Under the pieces are notes generated by a model. It was not told the origin of the DNA and ran no database searches. It saw only the letters and a program-made list of their open reading frames with translations. Of a stretch of DNA of 64,000 nucleotides, positions 11,741 through 24,256 are shown piece after piece. This stretch comes from Zingiber officinale (Eukaryota; Streptophyta; Magnoliopsida; Zingiberales; Zingiberaceae). Made by a program: the position numbers and the translations under genes. Positions within the stretch are counted from its first letter, which is position 1, and each line of letters opens with the position of its first letter. Location of the stretch: the NCBI RefSeq assembly GCF_018446385.1, contig NC_056000.1, positions 77,944,688-78,008,687 of the forward strand, in the 5' to 3' direction.

Positions 11741-13544
11741 GACACAGCGATATGAAGATCTTTGATGAATCATCATGTTTCTTGTAAGTATAAAGGAGTC
11801 TAACGTACATACACGGCTAGAAACTGTTTCACACTTGATTCTTGGTCATCAAATTGTTTCGACGTATGCTTCTCTATTTAGAGTAACTTGATGTATTTCT
11901 ATTTTCTATTGATCGACAACAGAGATCAGAATCAATTTTGTTTCGTTTGAAGTAAACTGAAATGTGTATCCTTTACGCAAATTTGGAAGTAGTATGTCGA
12001 AATGGTATTTATTATAATTTGTTGTTCACAAAGGAAATGTGTTAGGTGAGTTTCAAGGTGAAGAACTTCACACAGTTTGCATTGCATTGTGTATGGTACG
12101 TAGAATTCCTTTTAAATATTCTTCATAGTTTGAAAATTGTCATGATTTGATTATAAACAAAACAATATTCTTAGTAGCTAGTAGGGGAGAGTAAAATGGA
12201 AATAAATTAAAGTTTTGTGAGATACTTGAAAAACTTCTAAAATTTGAAAAATAGCCTTTTAATATACATATAATAAAATTACTTCTTTCCCTTAACGGAG
12301 GATTGATTTAAGAATATTAAACTGATGGATTATCCGGATAAGTATTTTTAAATTTATTTTTTTAGCAAGTGAAAACAAACTTTTGTAGGCCAACTAAAAA
12401 ACCTAAAATGTTTTTTTTTTCAAAAAAATATTTCTCGTTAATTTTTTTCTCAAAATATAACCAACCTAAAAAATATAATAATATTTCAATAACCATGGAA
12501 CCATAATGGTCTACAGATTTCTCATTTTCTATATTCTGGAGGCCCTAAATTAATGATAACCGTGGTTCAATCCAGTCCGTCTATGGTTCGTTTGCTCAAT
12601 TTTTATTGAACCACATAAGAAAGTTTCTAAAATATATAAATCAAATATCTAAATTTTAAAATTACTAAATCATCCACTCAATTTCATTTTTGCCTTTGTT
12701 ATAATTGTAATAGTTAAATCGATTAATTTTTAAATTTTCAAAAAATAATTGATTCATATTTAATATAGTAAATTAAAATTATGTTTAAAAGTATAGATAT
12801 AATCAGAAGAATTAGATCAATATATAGAAACTAATTACATATGGTCGAAATAACTTGAGAACTTGGAATGATATAAAAATCAATTCTTATGTATTTGTCT
12901 ACTTCTCTTGATTATATTTATATTTTTAAATATCAATTTGACTTATTGTACTGAGAATGATGATTTTTTTGATCACGAATTAAATTTTTCAAATATATTC
13001 ATATTAAAAAAATTATTGCTCTTAATATTATGAGTCAAATTAATATTTGATAGTATTTATATAATCAGAAGAATTAGACGAATATATAGAAATTGATTTC
13101 ATATTATTCTAAGTTTTTTAGTCCATCAATCGATTTCAACTAAAATTAACGAATGGACCTAGAGTGCTTATAATGATATAAAATTAAATCCTATATATTC
13201 TCTCAAATATATAAATATACTTGTGATTTTTTAAATATAAAATTTATCAATTTTTTTTAAAAAATAATCTATTTAACTGTCGACTCAGACAAATAAAAGA
13301 GATAAAAATAAAATTGAATGCATTATTTAATAATTTTAAAGTTATGATTTAAATATTTCAGAAATTTTACGTAGTAAGATAAAAAGCTGCAATTTTTATC
13401 CGATTCTACCGGTCCGCCAGCTGAATTCTTATCCGGCGCCCGCTTCTCAGTTCTCCCAGGACTAACCACGGGCCCCACCGCCCGCAACTCCACCGTAACG
13501 CGACTCACGTTGCGCATTGACTGACTTCTTCCCGGATGCGAACC
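11741..13544. other. AT-rich intergenic region with diverged direct repeats
   Basis: No gene is seen. Two diverged copies of a block beginning AATCAGAAGAATTAGA lie near 12802 and 13059, about 257 bp apart. Both continue with GAATATATAGAAA-type sequence and, further on, an AATGATATAAAA motif. This could be an old tandem duplication or pieces of one AT-rich element. Confidence 0.5.
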
Positions 13545-13553
13545 TATTTATAT
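13545..13553 (+). promoter_or_regulatory. Possible TATA box of the TFIIA large-subunit gene
   Basis: TATTTATAT about 230 bp upstream of the start codon. Downstream, a run of CT dinucleotides (about 13608-13634) forms a pyrimidine patch in the probable 5' UTR, common near plant promoters. Confidence 0.35.
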
Positions 13554-13781
13554 TGTTCACTTTAATTCCTAGCTCTCCCGTCCGGATAATCGCCCTTTTC
13601 TTCCCCTCTCCTCTCTCTCTCTCTCTCTCTCTCTTGCGGGCTCTCGCCGATCTTTCGCGAAAGTACGCCTTTCCCCCTCAAAACCTACTCGCATCGCGAA
13701 TCCACGCCGAAATCGAATCCTCTTCTCTTTGATTGCTCGAGGACTCCGCTTGCCGCCTCCTAGTGTGACCGATCTGTGGGA

Positions 13782-15489
13782 ATGGCCGCCAATGTCTCCG
13801 CCGTCTACATCCACGTAGTGGACGACGTTATCAGCAAGGTCCGGGAAGAGTTCATCAGCTACGGCGCCGGGGAGTCCGTGCTTAACGACCTTCAGGCGGT
13901 AATTTCCTTTTTTTTCTCTCTCTCTCCCTATATTGCCATTTAAGATATTTCTTCAACCTCCCTCTGTCTAGGGTTTGATGTTTACTCTTTTTGACAAGTT
14001 GCGATTGTTAGTCTCGTCTTTTGTGCACTTAATGTCATTCCTTTGGAGAGAATCCAGATGTGGGAGATGAGGATGATTCAGTGCGGCGCCATCAGCGGCA
14101 ACATCGATCGGCCGGCTCTCCAGAAGAATGGTGCGCCGACTCCGGTGCATGATCTGAATGTTCCGTATGAGGGGCCGCTTGAGGAGTATGAGACTCCTAC
14201 AGCAGAGATGCTTTTTCCACCGGTGAGATAGCTGCCTTGTGTTTTCAGCATTTAATTGTATATTTTAATGTCCCGCTTTCTATCGACTTGGTTTCCTGGC
14301 AGACTCCCCTGCAGACTCCCATCCAGACTCCTTTGCCTGGAACTGCTGAGACGGGAATGTACAACATACCCACAGGCCCTTCTGATTATGCTCCATCTCC
14401 AATTTCTGAGATCAGAAATAGCATTGATATGAAAGGTGGAGCTGGAAGGCCTAGTCCGTACATGGTATGCCTTCATAATATACTGACGATTTCATTCAGC
14501 TTGGGTTTTCTAAAACAAAGCGATTGAACTTTGGTTGAATTGTATTGCCTCGTTGGTGTAGCAACCACCTTCTCCTTGGATGAACCAACGACCTTTAGGA
14601 GTTGATGTTAATGTTGGTATGTTTAAATAATCGACCAATCTGAAGCTTTTATAGTATTATTTCTTTCATTCATATTACATGCCTAGAACCAATGGTCTTC
14701 ATTGTTGTGCTCAGCTTATGTTGAAGGACGAGAAGAGCCCGATAGAGGAGCCTCTCATCAATCCTTAACTCATGTATTTGTTTCTTCACTTCTCATGTTC
14801 ACCTCTATTTTGATTGTACAACTTTGCACATATTCTAGATATAAAAATTATTTCATGACCGCAAAGTGCTACTTTCATCCTTATTATTGTTGGCTTTTAG
14901 GTGCAGGATTTTTTTGTCAATCCCTCAGGGAAGCGTAAAAGGGATGACCATCCTTCTCGCTTAAACTCAAAAGGTTACATACCACAACAAGATGGCAGTG
15001 GTGATGTGATAATAGAATTCTCTTTACCTGAGGTATTTGCATTCTGAATTTTCATAATATTAAAACAAACATCTATTACCACTGTTTACACATCAATTTG
15101 TTGTACAACATCAATGTATTTTGCTTCAAGTGTTTGATGTTGCGATACAATTAGTTTTAATTGGCTATTATATATCGTGGAATAGCTTGCTAACTCCTCT
15201 AGTTATTACATTTAGCTAATTTTTGGTGATGGAACCTGTCATCTTTGACCTAAATATGTTGACATTTGGTGCTCTTAAGAATAATATCTTGTTAATTTAA
15301 TACAGTAGTTACCATTCTATATTACATTTATCATTCATGTACCGTCATCTCAGCAAGGTTCCACTGAATTAGTGATATAGTTATGCACTTTATATGGAGA
15401 GCCTAACTTGACACTTCACATTGTTGTCAAAGATGTATCATCATGATTTTCAGTTGAAGTGACAAAGTTGGATTAAAATATTATATAAC

Positions 15490-15532
<43 letters not shown>

Positions 15533-18017
15533 TCAATTGAAAAACATAATAAATATCAAGCAAAAAATTGAACAATCTTTAATAAAAAGTAAATCAGCAA
15601 TTTCTGATTAGATCAATAAAAGAAATATAAAAAGATGATAAGTTAGCTGCATCCAGACCAAGAATAGTAAATGATTGAGAGGAAAGTTTAGAAGAGTGGA
15701 ACTAATCGATTGTTCTCCCTCATCTCATGAACTCACAGAACCTTGCGTCCTTCATCACTGCCTTGAGATCCACTCCTGTTAGGAAGGGCGGGTTTAGATA
15801 GGAGTTTGGGGTAGAGATAGCTATTGTACTTTGTGTGAGAGATTGTGAGAGAGGAGTATACAATATATGATATGCTACATGCAAAAAAATGTATGCCCTA
15901 GAAAAATCGTGAAGATAATATAGCATAAGTTATATCCGGTAATAATACAGCCTATCCTAGCATAGATATATTTTGGAAGAAGTATCTAGATAACCAGTTA
16001 GATGAGTTTCAATTTATTGAAATTAACAATCTGAACGCCTATTGATTTGCCAATTAGTACAAAGTTGATTGTTCAGACCTTTCAATTCTTAGGTGCTGAC
16101 ATTGTGTCCATGAGTAGACATATTTCTGATATTCACAAGAAAGAGCAAATAATTTGAGCTGCCATTCCCATTCCCAATATTTCTTGTGTTCTCTAAGAAG
16201 AACCGCTTATATCTATCATGCCAATCTAGTTGCTCGAAAATGTAAATTGAGACCCACCAATGGTTTTGTAAAAATGTCAATTAACTTCAATGTGTTTTAA
16301 TGTCAACCAACAAACCAAATGAGTTTTACCTTTCACCTAAAAGATAAAAATTACTTTTCTGTGGCAATCTTGTGTTGTTGGTCCTTAGCTTGTGAGAAAC
16401 AATGTCAATCTGATATGCTGTACTTTTTAGCATATGAAGACTTAAAACCCCATGAGACCACTCCATGGAAGGAACAAAGCATGTTGTGTGTTTGTTTTCA
16501 AATGTCATGGTGATGGACTTTTTGTTCAGTAAATCTGCCTTGAGTTCTGTCTTTCCTTTTCTTTGCAACTGGGTTAGGCCAAAAGAGGTGATGATCAGTC
16601 ATCAAGTAGATCAACTTTACCTAGAAATTCTATGTATTGACTTTTGAAGGTTTATCCTTTATTATCTCATTACAAGGATAGAACCTAATACGGTCCTTTG
16701 GTATTTATCTCCATTTGTGTATGCGCTGTGAGGTGCTACTGATCTATTGGCTTTAGAATGGATAATCTGTTGTCGTTCCCCTATTTCTTAAGTCTTCATT
16801 GTTGTATGACAACAAAATTTTCACATATCAAAGAAGCTATTAAACTCATCTATTTCGTTACATGACTTGGTGTTTTATGTTTAATTGATGTTTCTGCTAT
16901 TTTTTATATCATTGTTTCGTTTTCTTCTGTATGTGTTAGAAGGCTTATTTAGTTATATTGATTCAGTAATGGATCCAACATGAAGTTTTGTTCCGTCAAA
17001 ATAATGATAATTGGTGTCACTTATTCTTAAAAAATTGTAATTTTGTTAACAGAATAAAAAATATTATCCTATGTAACATGCATCTGAACGTGCTCTTCTG
17101 GTATTCGGAGTTTCACTTTAACTAGGTATTGGTGGGAGCTACAAGCTCCCTCAATATTTTCACCTGATACTATTATCTGTCTCTATTATTGTTTCAGAAT
17201 GCAATAAGCCAATGCGAAAAGTCATCACTGATGCATGCTCAAGGAAATACTAAGTCCAAGTTCCTCTCCAACAAAGAAACAAAGGAGTCTCTGGTTCTTC
17301 CTCAGAGTGATGGAGTAAATGACGAATATGATGATGTATTCAACAAATCTACAATGAGTTATATAGTTCAATTCACTTTCCGTTTCCTCTTTATTTACTT
17401 TTTTTATGCTTTGTGTTTCAAAGTTGTTCCAGTTTCAAGGAGTATCGAGTGAAGACTACAATACACCGGGAGACAATGGTAATAGCACCCACATGGAACC
17501 ATTCAACATACTGTATGAATTTCAGTCTCTTCCCAATGCTTACTTTTCATCTGCTTAGTTGAACTACGTAGTGCGACTCCTGTTGCTGGCACACCGAGGC
17601 CAAGTAGGAATGAAGTAGATGAAGATGAAGAGCCTCCTCTTAATGAGGATGATGACGATGATGACGAGCTGGATGATCTTGATCAAGAGGATGATGAGAC
17701 GAACACTCAGCATTTAGTTCTAGCCCTTTTTGAAAAGGTAAATTCTTCTTTTGAAGATTTAATATCCTCGCTCAACATAATTGTGACTCATCCGAACAGG
17801 TGACAAGGACAAAGAGCAGATGGAAGTGCACTCTCAAGGATGGAATAATGCATCTCAAAAACAGGGATATTCTTTTCAACAAGGTGCCAACCAAGAATTC
17901 TCTCTTTTTTTTTTTTTTTGTCTTATCATCCACATGTCGCTTGTGTTTTTAATTCATTCCATCCCTTATCAACATCACTATCTTGCTCGGCAGGCCAATG
18001 GAGAGTTTGAATTTTGA
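13782..18017 (+). CDS. TFIIA-L: Transcription initiation factor IIA large subunit
   Basis: Eleven exons: 13782-13898, 14058-14222, 14303-14464, 14562-14616, 14715-14773, 14901 (or 14907)-15032, 17198-17335, 17433-17478, 17559-17737, 17800-17883 and 17994-18017. The protein is 386 (or 384) residues; plant relatives are about 375. The N-terminal helical domain begins MAANVSAVYIHVVDDVISKV and continues REEFISYGAGESVLNDLQ. A Pro/Thr-rich linker (TPLQTPIQTPLPGT, YNIPTGPSDYAPSPISEIR) follows, then an acidic run EDDDDDDELDDLDQEDD, and the C-terminal beta domain with TRTKSRWKCTLKDGIMHL and the terminal NGEFEF. The product pairs with the small TFIIA subunit and stabilises TBP on TATA DNA in the nucleus. 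Intron 6 is 2.2 kb, by far the longest, and carries repeats. Exon 6 has two in-frame acceptors 6 bp apart. Confidence 0.93.
15491..15531. repeat. (GT)n microsatellite in TFIIA-L intron 6
   Basis: About 20 perfect TG repeats. The tract should be length-variable between individuals. Confidence 0.95.
16080..16310 (-). mobile_element. Old Copia pol scrap in TFIIA-L intron 6
   Basis: On the minus strand one frame contains LKLIDIFTKPLVGLNLHF, close to the ADIFTKPL motif at the C-terminal end of Copia RNase H. The surrounding intron is unlike the rest of the gene and has several short open frames, so more of the element may be present. The copy is ancient and heavily broken. No LTRs are recognised. 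Confidence 0.45.
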
Positions 18018-18975
18018 TTTCTTCACCTGTAGCCGCTCTGCTCTCAGATAATGGGTGTTCAGTCTCAACTAGGTTTTTACATGGGAGAGAACGATAAAAG
18101 CTAATTTACATGAGCTCTGGTTGCTTTAAATCCTTTAATTACTGGGACCTTGTAAAATTTGCATATTTTCTCCAGGAACAATCAGACAATCTGGTGTGCA
18201 GTGTCTAACTCTTTAAAGTGGCGAACAAGAACATAAAACTATTATTATATGCCCAACAACTGAAATTAGTTGATAAATTATGGATGAGGATTTAGTTGAT
18301 GTTTTTCATTTTCTTCTTTAAGGAACAACACTATGTTGGCCTTTATCAGCATGATTTCCAGTTATCTTTTTGATATTGTGCCTCTTTATTCCTTTCCCTT
18401 TCATAATCGCTTTCATCATCTTCCCTGAGTTTTCTATCCAAATTTTTACTCTCTCACGAGTACGCCTGCATGATGGATGACATGCATATTTTATAGAGCA
18501 TTTTATATGTTTATTCTTGAGCTTTCCTCTTAGATTCTTTCTCTTTGTATATTATTTTTTTATTTTATATGTTGCATCATGTTCATGTGTTTGTTAAACG
18601 ACCATGTGCTTTTAGGGACAAACGGCGTGGTAAAGTTGTGACCTCTAAAAATTATGCACGATCTGTGTATTCATACGTAAACCTCCAAAAAGTAATTTTT
18701 TATTAAAAAAAACGATGTGCCTTATGGTTGGTAAATTGGGAAACGCAACGCATCGGATCAGGACGACTCTCGGGCGTATATTTCAAGGGGGCACAAACAA
18801 GTACCTACTCCAAATTGACATGATAATTTAAACATTGCTTTAACTCTAACTTCGCATGCAGAATCGAATAGGGAAGAAACAAAAACATTGACTGCAATTT
18901 TGGACTGCATACAAAATTCTACCTCATCCTCATTACATATTAGTCATCGCCAGAACATCTTCACACACAGAGCAA
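18018..18975. other. TFIIA-L 3' region and SRG1-like promoter region
   Basis: AT-rich, with no gene seen. The first few hundred bases probably hold the TFIIA-L 3' UTR. I see no clear TATA box before the 18976 start; the best candidate is GTATATTTC near 18776. Confidence 0.4.
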
Positions 18976-20383
18976 ATGGAGCCGGAGCTCAACGGTGCAG
19001 CCGCCGAAGAGCAAGAACTAGGGTGGGGCAGATCTCTTCCTGTCCCAAGTGTGCAGGAGATTGTGAGGAAGGATCCCAACTGTGTTCCTGAAAGATACAT
19101 CAGGGGCCAAATCAAAAGAGATGAAATCAGCGAACTTCCAGAACTCCACATCCCTGTGATCGACTTCTCCAAGCTTTCGGGAGGTGATGAAGCTGAGTTA
19201 AACAAACTGGATCTTGCATGCAAGGACTGGGGATTTTTCCAGGTCAGCTCAACATGATGATATTAGCCAATTTGCTAACTTGAATTGTTATCTTTTTACT
19301 CAAACCTCAGAAATGGCAGATTGTGCACCATGGAATATCAGAGGATGTTTTGTATAGGGTCAGGAATGCCATGGCTGCATTCTTTGATCTCCCGATCGAA
19401 GAGAAGAAGAGGTATGCAATGGCAGATAATGATCTGCAAGGTTATGGACAAGCATATGTGGTGTCTGCAGAGCAGAAGCTGGACTGGAACGATCTAGTTT
19501 ATCTGATGACAGAGCCGATTAGGAGGAGAAGTTACAGATATTGGCCAACTACGGTACGAGACTTTAAGTACGCTCTTACTTAACTATTCTACTCTTTAAA
19601 TTTTTATGTAAAATATATTTATCATTGCAAAAACTACTTCTTGTATATTATATTAATCACTCCCACAAACAAACAACTTAAGTTCATTGCTAACAGGGAT
19701 GCTTTAACAACGTACTCAGACCAGGCGAAGAGAGTAGCAATGCAACTGCTTTCTCACCTCTCCTTACTCATGAACATGAATAGAGAAGGGTTGTTAAACT
19801 TACACGGCGAGATGGGTCTCGGCATGCGTCTTAATTATTACCCAGCTTGCTCCAGGCCTGATGAAGTTATGGGTGTTAGTCCACACTCTGATGGCAGCTC
19901 TATTACCATACTCTGGCAAGATGAAGACATTGCCGGTCTTCAAATTAAACATGAAGGCGAGTGGATCCCAGTGGAGCCGATTCCACACGCTCTCGTAGTA
20001 AACATTGGCGATGCCATTGAGGTATGCTTTAGACCTAAAAAATTTCAAACTCTGATAGTCAGACTTTAGTGTTTTTCAACTAAAAATGAACTAAAATGCT
20101 TGAATCATGAAAATTTTCTAACTAATAGGCATGGAGTAATGGAATATACCAGAGCATTGAACACAGGGCTGTGACAAATGAGAGGAAGAGCAGGATGAGT
20201 CTTGCAACTTTTGTTATCCCAGACGAGAATGCAGAGATTGGGCCTCTGCAACAGATGCTAGATGCCACTCTTCTGCCCAAGATGTATCGAAATGTTAAGT
20301 ACCTGGACTACATAAGGTATACTTTAGCAAGAAAGATGGAAGGAAAAGCGCACACACATTTGCTGAAATTAGAACAAGAGTAG
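18976..20383 (+). CDS. SRG1-like 2-oxoglutarate/Fe(II)-dependent dioxygenase
   Basis: Four exons: 18976-19242, 19320-19567, 19697-20021 and 20129-20383, giving 364 residues, usual for the SRG1 / codeine O-demethylase-like group. The DIOX_N part has SVQEIVRKDP, IPVIDFSKL and DWGFFQIVHHGI. The catalytic domain has MRLNYYPACSRPDEVMG, iron ligands H235 and D237 (SPHSDGSS) and H292 (IEHRAV), and the 2-oxoglutarate-binding R302-x-S304 (RMS). All catalytic residues are present. Members hydroxylate or demethylate specialised metabolites in the cytosol; the substrate cannot be inferred. Exon 2 has alternative signals: an acceptor at 19311 would insert KWQ, and a donor at 19554 would not join cleanly to exon 3. 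I chose the sites that restore WGFFQ-IVHHG and DFKDALTTYS. The gene converges on the Fes1A gene, 252 bp away. Confidence 0.92.
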
Positions 20384-20635
20384 AAGAAACAAACATAATG
20401 GTCTTCTAGTCGAGTGAAGGTTGTATCTTTTAATCAAATAAAGTGCAAGTGGAAATGATGTAACATACATTGATAAAGAGGAAGGACAGGCAAAAGCTTA
20501 TGTAAGCTCGAGAAACATCATTGTGCATAGTTTATAAGAGAAACATTAACTTCTAAAACACCATGATGATTGACTGAAACGTTAATTAAAAGTAACTAGG
20601 GAAACAGCACTAAGTGGATCAGTCCGCCACAGATT

Positions 20636-23600
20636 TCATTGCTCTTGGTGCGAACTATCTGCAGGCCCAGGGCCTAGCAGCAGTGGACTCGCTGCCTTCT
20701 TCTTATCATCAACTGAACTTGACTGCGGTCTATCAGCTGCCCAAGCACGAAGTGGAGGCTCAAAGACTTTGCTGGCAACATCAGGTGGAAGCTCGAGTGC
20801 ATCTTCTCCTGGAAGTACTAGAAGGCCCTTGTCCCGGAGAGATGACGGTTCATTGTAGCATGTATTCCAAAGAGAATTGACGAGATGCCTCTCCTCCCTG
20901 GCTGCCCCTAGATCTTCAGCTGACATTGAACTGATGCTTTGGATACGGTCCTGGAGGACTTCCCGGAGCTTGTCTTCTTCGGCAAAGGCAGTGCTGCTAC
21001 CTGAGGTCCTATCCCGAGCCAGCTCTAGCAGGCCTCCCAGCGCAGCTTCTCGCACATCCGAGTCATTGCTGGAGGCTAGGTGCATCATTAGCCGTGGAAA
21101 TCCGAGTTCTGAAACAACACTGCAATCTGCATTGTTCTCCCGAAGAAGGTAGTTGATCAAGTTGAGCGCTTTCCTGTAAAATGACAAGGGGGTCAAAATC
21201 TAGAAGATGAGAAGATGATAGCAAACAAAGCATCCAATGGCATCAGCATGAGAAAGAACCTTTGAAATCTGATATTCTCTGAACCTAGTGCATTTCTGAG
21301 CCCAGCATAACCATTTGCTATTCGGAATGCATTAATTCCTTCCTTGTTGTTCCGAATCAAAGCTATATAAATAAACACAGAGAAAATAAGAAAAAGAATA
21401 TTTCCATAGTATTAACCTGTAGAATTTAGCTGAGTTTTTTTATGATAGTGAAACATAGCTTAGCAAAAGAAACTTACAAGATATTGCACCAAGGGCTTTT
21501 GTGCGAACAGTTATATCAGGATCTGAAACAAAATTTGACAGGAGAGGTTCAAGACCACTGGCTTCCATTACAAGTTGCTGACTGCGAGGATTGTTCTGCA
21601 CAATGGTAGTTACAACATCTGCAGCCTTTGCCCGAATACTAGCATCAGAGTTTTTAAGGTAACCAAGCAGAGGGACTAAGCCACCGATGGAGTGGAGGTC
21701 TGGCATATCAGGGCAAACATTATAAGTCATCAACAAGCAATAAACACAAATTTCAAACTAGAAGACTGCAATCCATAGCTGCTTTTGCAGAATCTAAAAT
21801 AATTATGTTAGTAAAACAGTAAAGCCAATAAAAATGGTTAAGCACAAAGGGATTAATTCTAAAGCATGAACCAGAGCTTGAAAATATATAAAACCAAAGG
21901 AATGATATGGTCAAAACCGAATTCAAAAAAGTTGATCTTTCATTCAGCTACAGCAAAGTCTTTCTATGGACTACTTTTATCAACCATCCTTATCGATAAA
22001 CCAAGTCCGACTAGTATTGCCTAACCAGAGAACTCCAAATCACGAAAACCAAGAAGATTAGCTCAACTTGAAAAACAAATGACGACTTACTTTTCCTCAT
22101 TAGAAATTTAAAATAGGAGGTGCACAGAGCCAAAGCAACAATCTTCAACAAAGAATTCATTGGTACAAAAAGAAGAAGTTCATAGACTAGTCTATGGACA
22201 AGAATCAGTGATGAAGCCAAATGTGAGCTAACTGGGTCAATTGAACCAGAGAGAAAATATACTTAAAACCCATAAAATTCATATATTTCACACCGCACAT
22301 TACAAAGGCGTATTGATGATTGATAAAATATTTGAATGATCCTTAGAAAATATTTGATTAATAAAATATTTCACACCATACAATTGCTCATTATATATTT
22401 AAATATCTCTTAAAATTTGATCACATATATTGCATTCACTTTATAATTTTTGGCTTCTGCCATTGATAAGAACAAACTATTTGTAATGATGACTTAAAAC
22501 ATATATTCCTGCACTTTGGAGCTCTGAAGATTGAACTTTTTCAATAGAAAACACTACGAAGTATATTAAAGGCATATCAATATATCATAGATGAATAGGC
22601 TTAAAAACTGCAAGCAACTACCATTCGTTGATGACTCACACATAGATATTTAGTTATATTTCAGAGTTTTGACATAACCGAACTTAACCAATGCAAATGA
22701 ATTTGTACAACTGAAAACATGACAGAAAACATTTTAGAAGGAAAAAAAAGGACAATAGCACTAACCATTTGCCATATCAATAGATTCAACATGCTCTTGA
22801 AGCTCATCCAACATATCTGCAACAACAAAAGATGATACAAGGAATTAGCATGCCAAAAAAAACAATACTGCAGTGAGAAGAGGAAAATATTTTGTTTTCA
22901 TGCACCTACTGTGTATATAACATGTATTGTAGATAGAAAACTAATCAGGGAAAAGTATAGAGAGTATATGCTAACAAAATCATGCTTTGTTTGATAAGAT
23001 AATCAATTGACTTAATAATTAAAGATGATGGTTCAGTTTGCCTGGAATCTATAAATAGAGAAATTGGATGAGTAATGGATGGGATCTAGATTACATACAA
23101 CCAAGGAGGGTGAGCAACTAAGCATTTGATTATGACACTATATTTTGTTTATTTCTTAATGTTAAATTATTCATTCTCTTCGCTAAGCTTGATTATGCCA
23201 ACCCATGTTAAATTCTTTGTGGCTGTTCAGCATTTGTTTTCAGCATCATTTAAGGTTGGGGATCTCAAGTTCCCAGTACATTCTTAGTTGCTTCACAAGA
23301 AAATAGAAGAAAAAATAGCCATAACATGAGAGCAAACATCAACAGGAAAGCCGTTTAGAAATAATACAAAACTTTGTAATGGCCAACAGGAAAGGAAAAA
23401 AAAATCCCTTTGGAAGATACAGGCCAATGCCCTGAAAATCCAAGGGTTCCTCTGGATGAATCCAAAGCGAGAATGCCAACTTAGCAGTTAAAAAATGTAA
23501 AAGGATCGGCTTTAAATCCATAACATGCTGGTTTCACCTTACAAAAAACAACATGAAGATTTGTGGCTATCGAATCGCATGCAGTGTGCATCATAGCTTT

Positions 23601-24068
23601 GTTAACATACAAAGATGCTCCAAAAGCTTACCTACTATATCACACGGCTTGATGCCTTGCGCATCTAGAACATCCCCCGGGGTTTTCATGACAAGGGTGA
23701 TTTCTTTCATCCTTTTAACTACGTCGACTGTCTGCGCTTGCATGGCTTCCATGAACCACTTCCTATCCTCCTCACTGACCAATTATGGAAACAGTACGAA
23801 AATATTAGTGAAGACAAAATCAATCACCTTTGTGCCAAAGAAAAAGGATGATTTTGTATAATGCATCAAAATCATTCCTACATAGATATATATCAAGGAT
23901 CTACCGGATGATCAAAATCCAACTCTAAAACGTAAGTCGTAGCAATTCGAAGAATGATCAACTCAAAGGAAATGATAAATACCTCAAGTTTCGAGCAGGG
24001 CGCGTCCCATCCGCGTGCGAGAGGCTCCATTTAAGCAATCCATCCCACTTCACGCCGTCGCCCGCCAT
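20636..24068 (-). CDS. FES1A: HSP70 nucleotide-exchange factor, Fes1A/HspBP1 type
   Basis: Six exons on the minus strand, 5' to 3': 24068-23983, 23774-23632, 22816-22766, 21699-21478, 21362-21260 and 21173-20636, giving 380 residues. The protein begins MAGDGVKWDGLLKWSLSHAD and continues GTRPARNLSEEDRKWFMEAM, which matches Arabidopsis Fes1A closely from memory. A helical armadillo-like core follows (DLHSIGGLVPLLGYL, RAKAADVVTTIVQNNPRSQQ, NGYAGLRNALGSENIRFQRK), then WNTCYNEPSSLRDKGLLVLP and a low-complexity tail. Family members bind cytosolic HSP70, promote ADP release and protect HSP70 clients during heat stress. The promoter fits that role: a TATA box at 24174-24180 and a step-type heat-shock element at 24229-24256. 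Intron 3 is about 1.07 kb, with AT-rich sequence and no recognised gene. Confidence 0.94.
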
Positions 24069-24173
24069 GATTCCTCCTCTCGATGCAGGAAACAGAAGCA
24101 AAGCACAAAATCTCAGTACGATCTCGCACAAATGAAATCAAAATACTTCCTCGGAACCGAAATCAAAGCCTCC

Positions 24174-24180
24174 TTTTATA
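24174..24180 (-). promoter_or_regulatory. TATA box of FES1A
   Basis: The minus strand reads TATAAAA in GCTATAAAAGGAGG, about 105 bp upstream of the start codon. Confidence 0.65.
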
Positions 24181-24228
24181 GCTGCGCCAAATGACAGCAG
24201 AGCTCGAGAACACAGACCCGATCGTCCC

Positions 24229-24256
24229 TTCTCGAAAGCACGGGAAGGAAGTAGAA
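24229..24256 (-). promoter_or_regulatory. Heat-shock element upstream of FES1A
   Basis: On the plus strand TTC (24229), GAA (24234), GAA (24244) and GAA (24254) fall in perfect 5/10-bp register. That is one inverted TTCnnGAA pair plus a step-type series with 5-bp gaps. It sits about 50 bp upstream of the TATA box, a usual place for HSF binding sites. The element is symmetric enough to act in either orientation. Confidence 0.6.

Noticed and set aside
14715-14773. Alternative frame of TFIIA-L exon 5 reading LMLKDEKSPIEEPL
   Set aside because: It ends in a stop after a few codons. The chosen frame gives AYVEGREEPDR, matching plant TFIIA large subunits.
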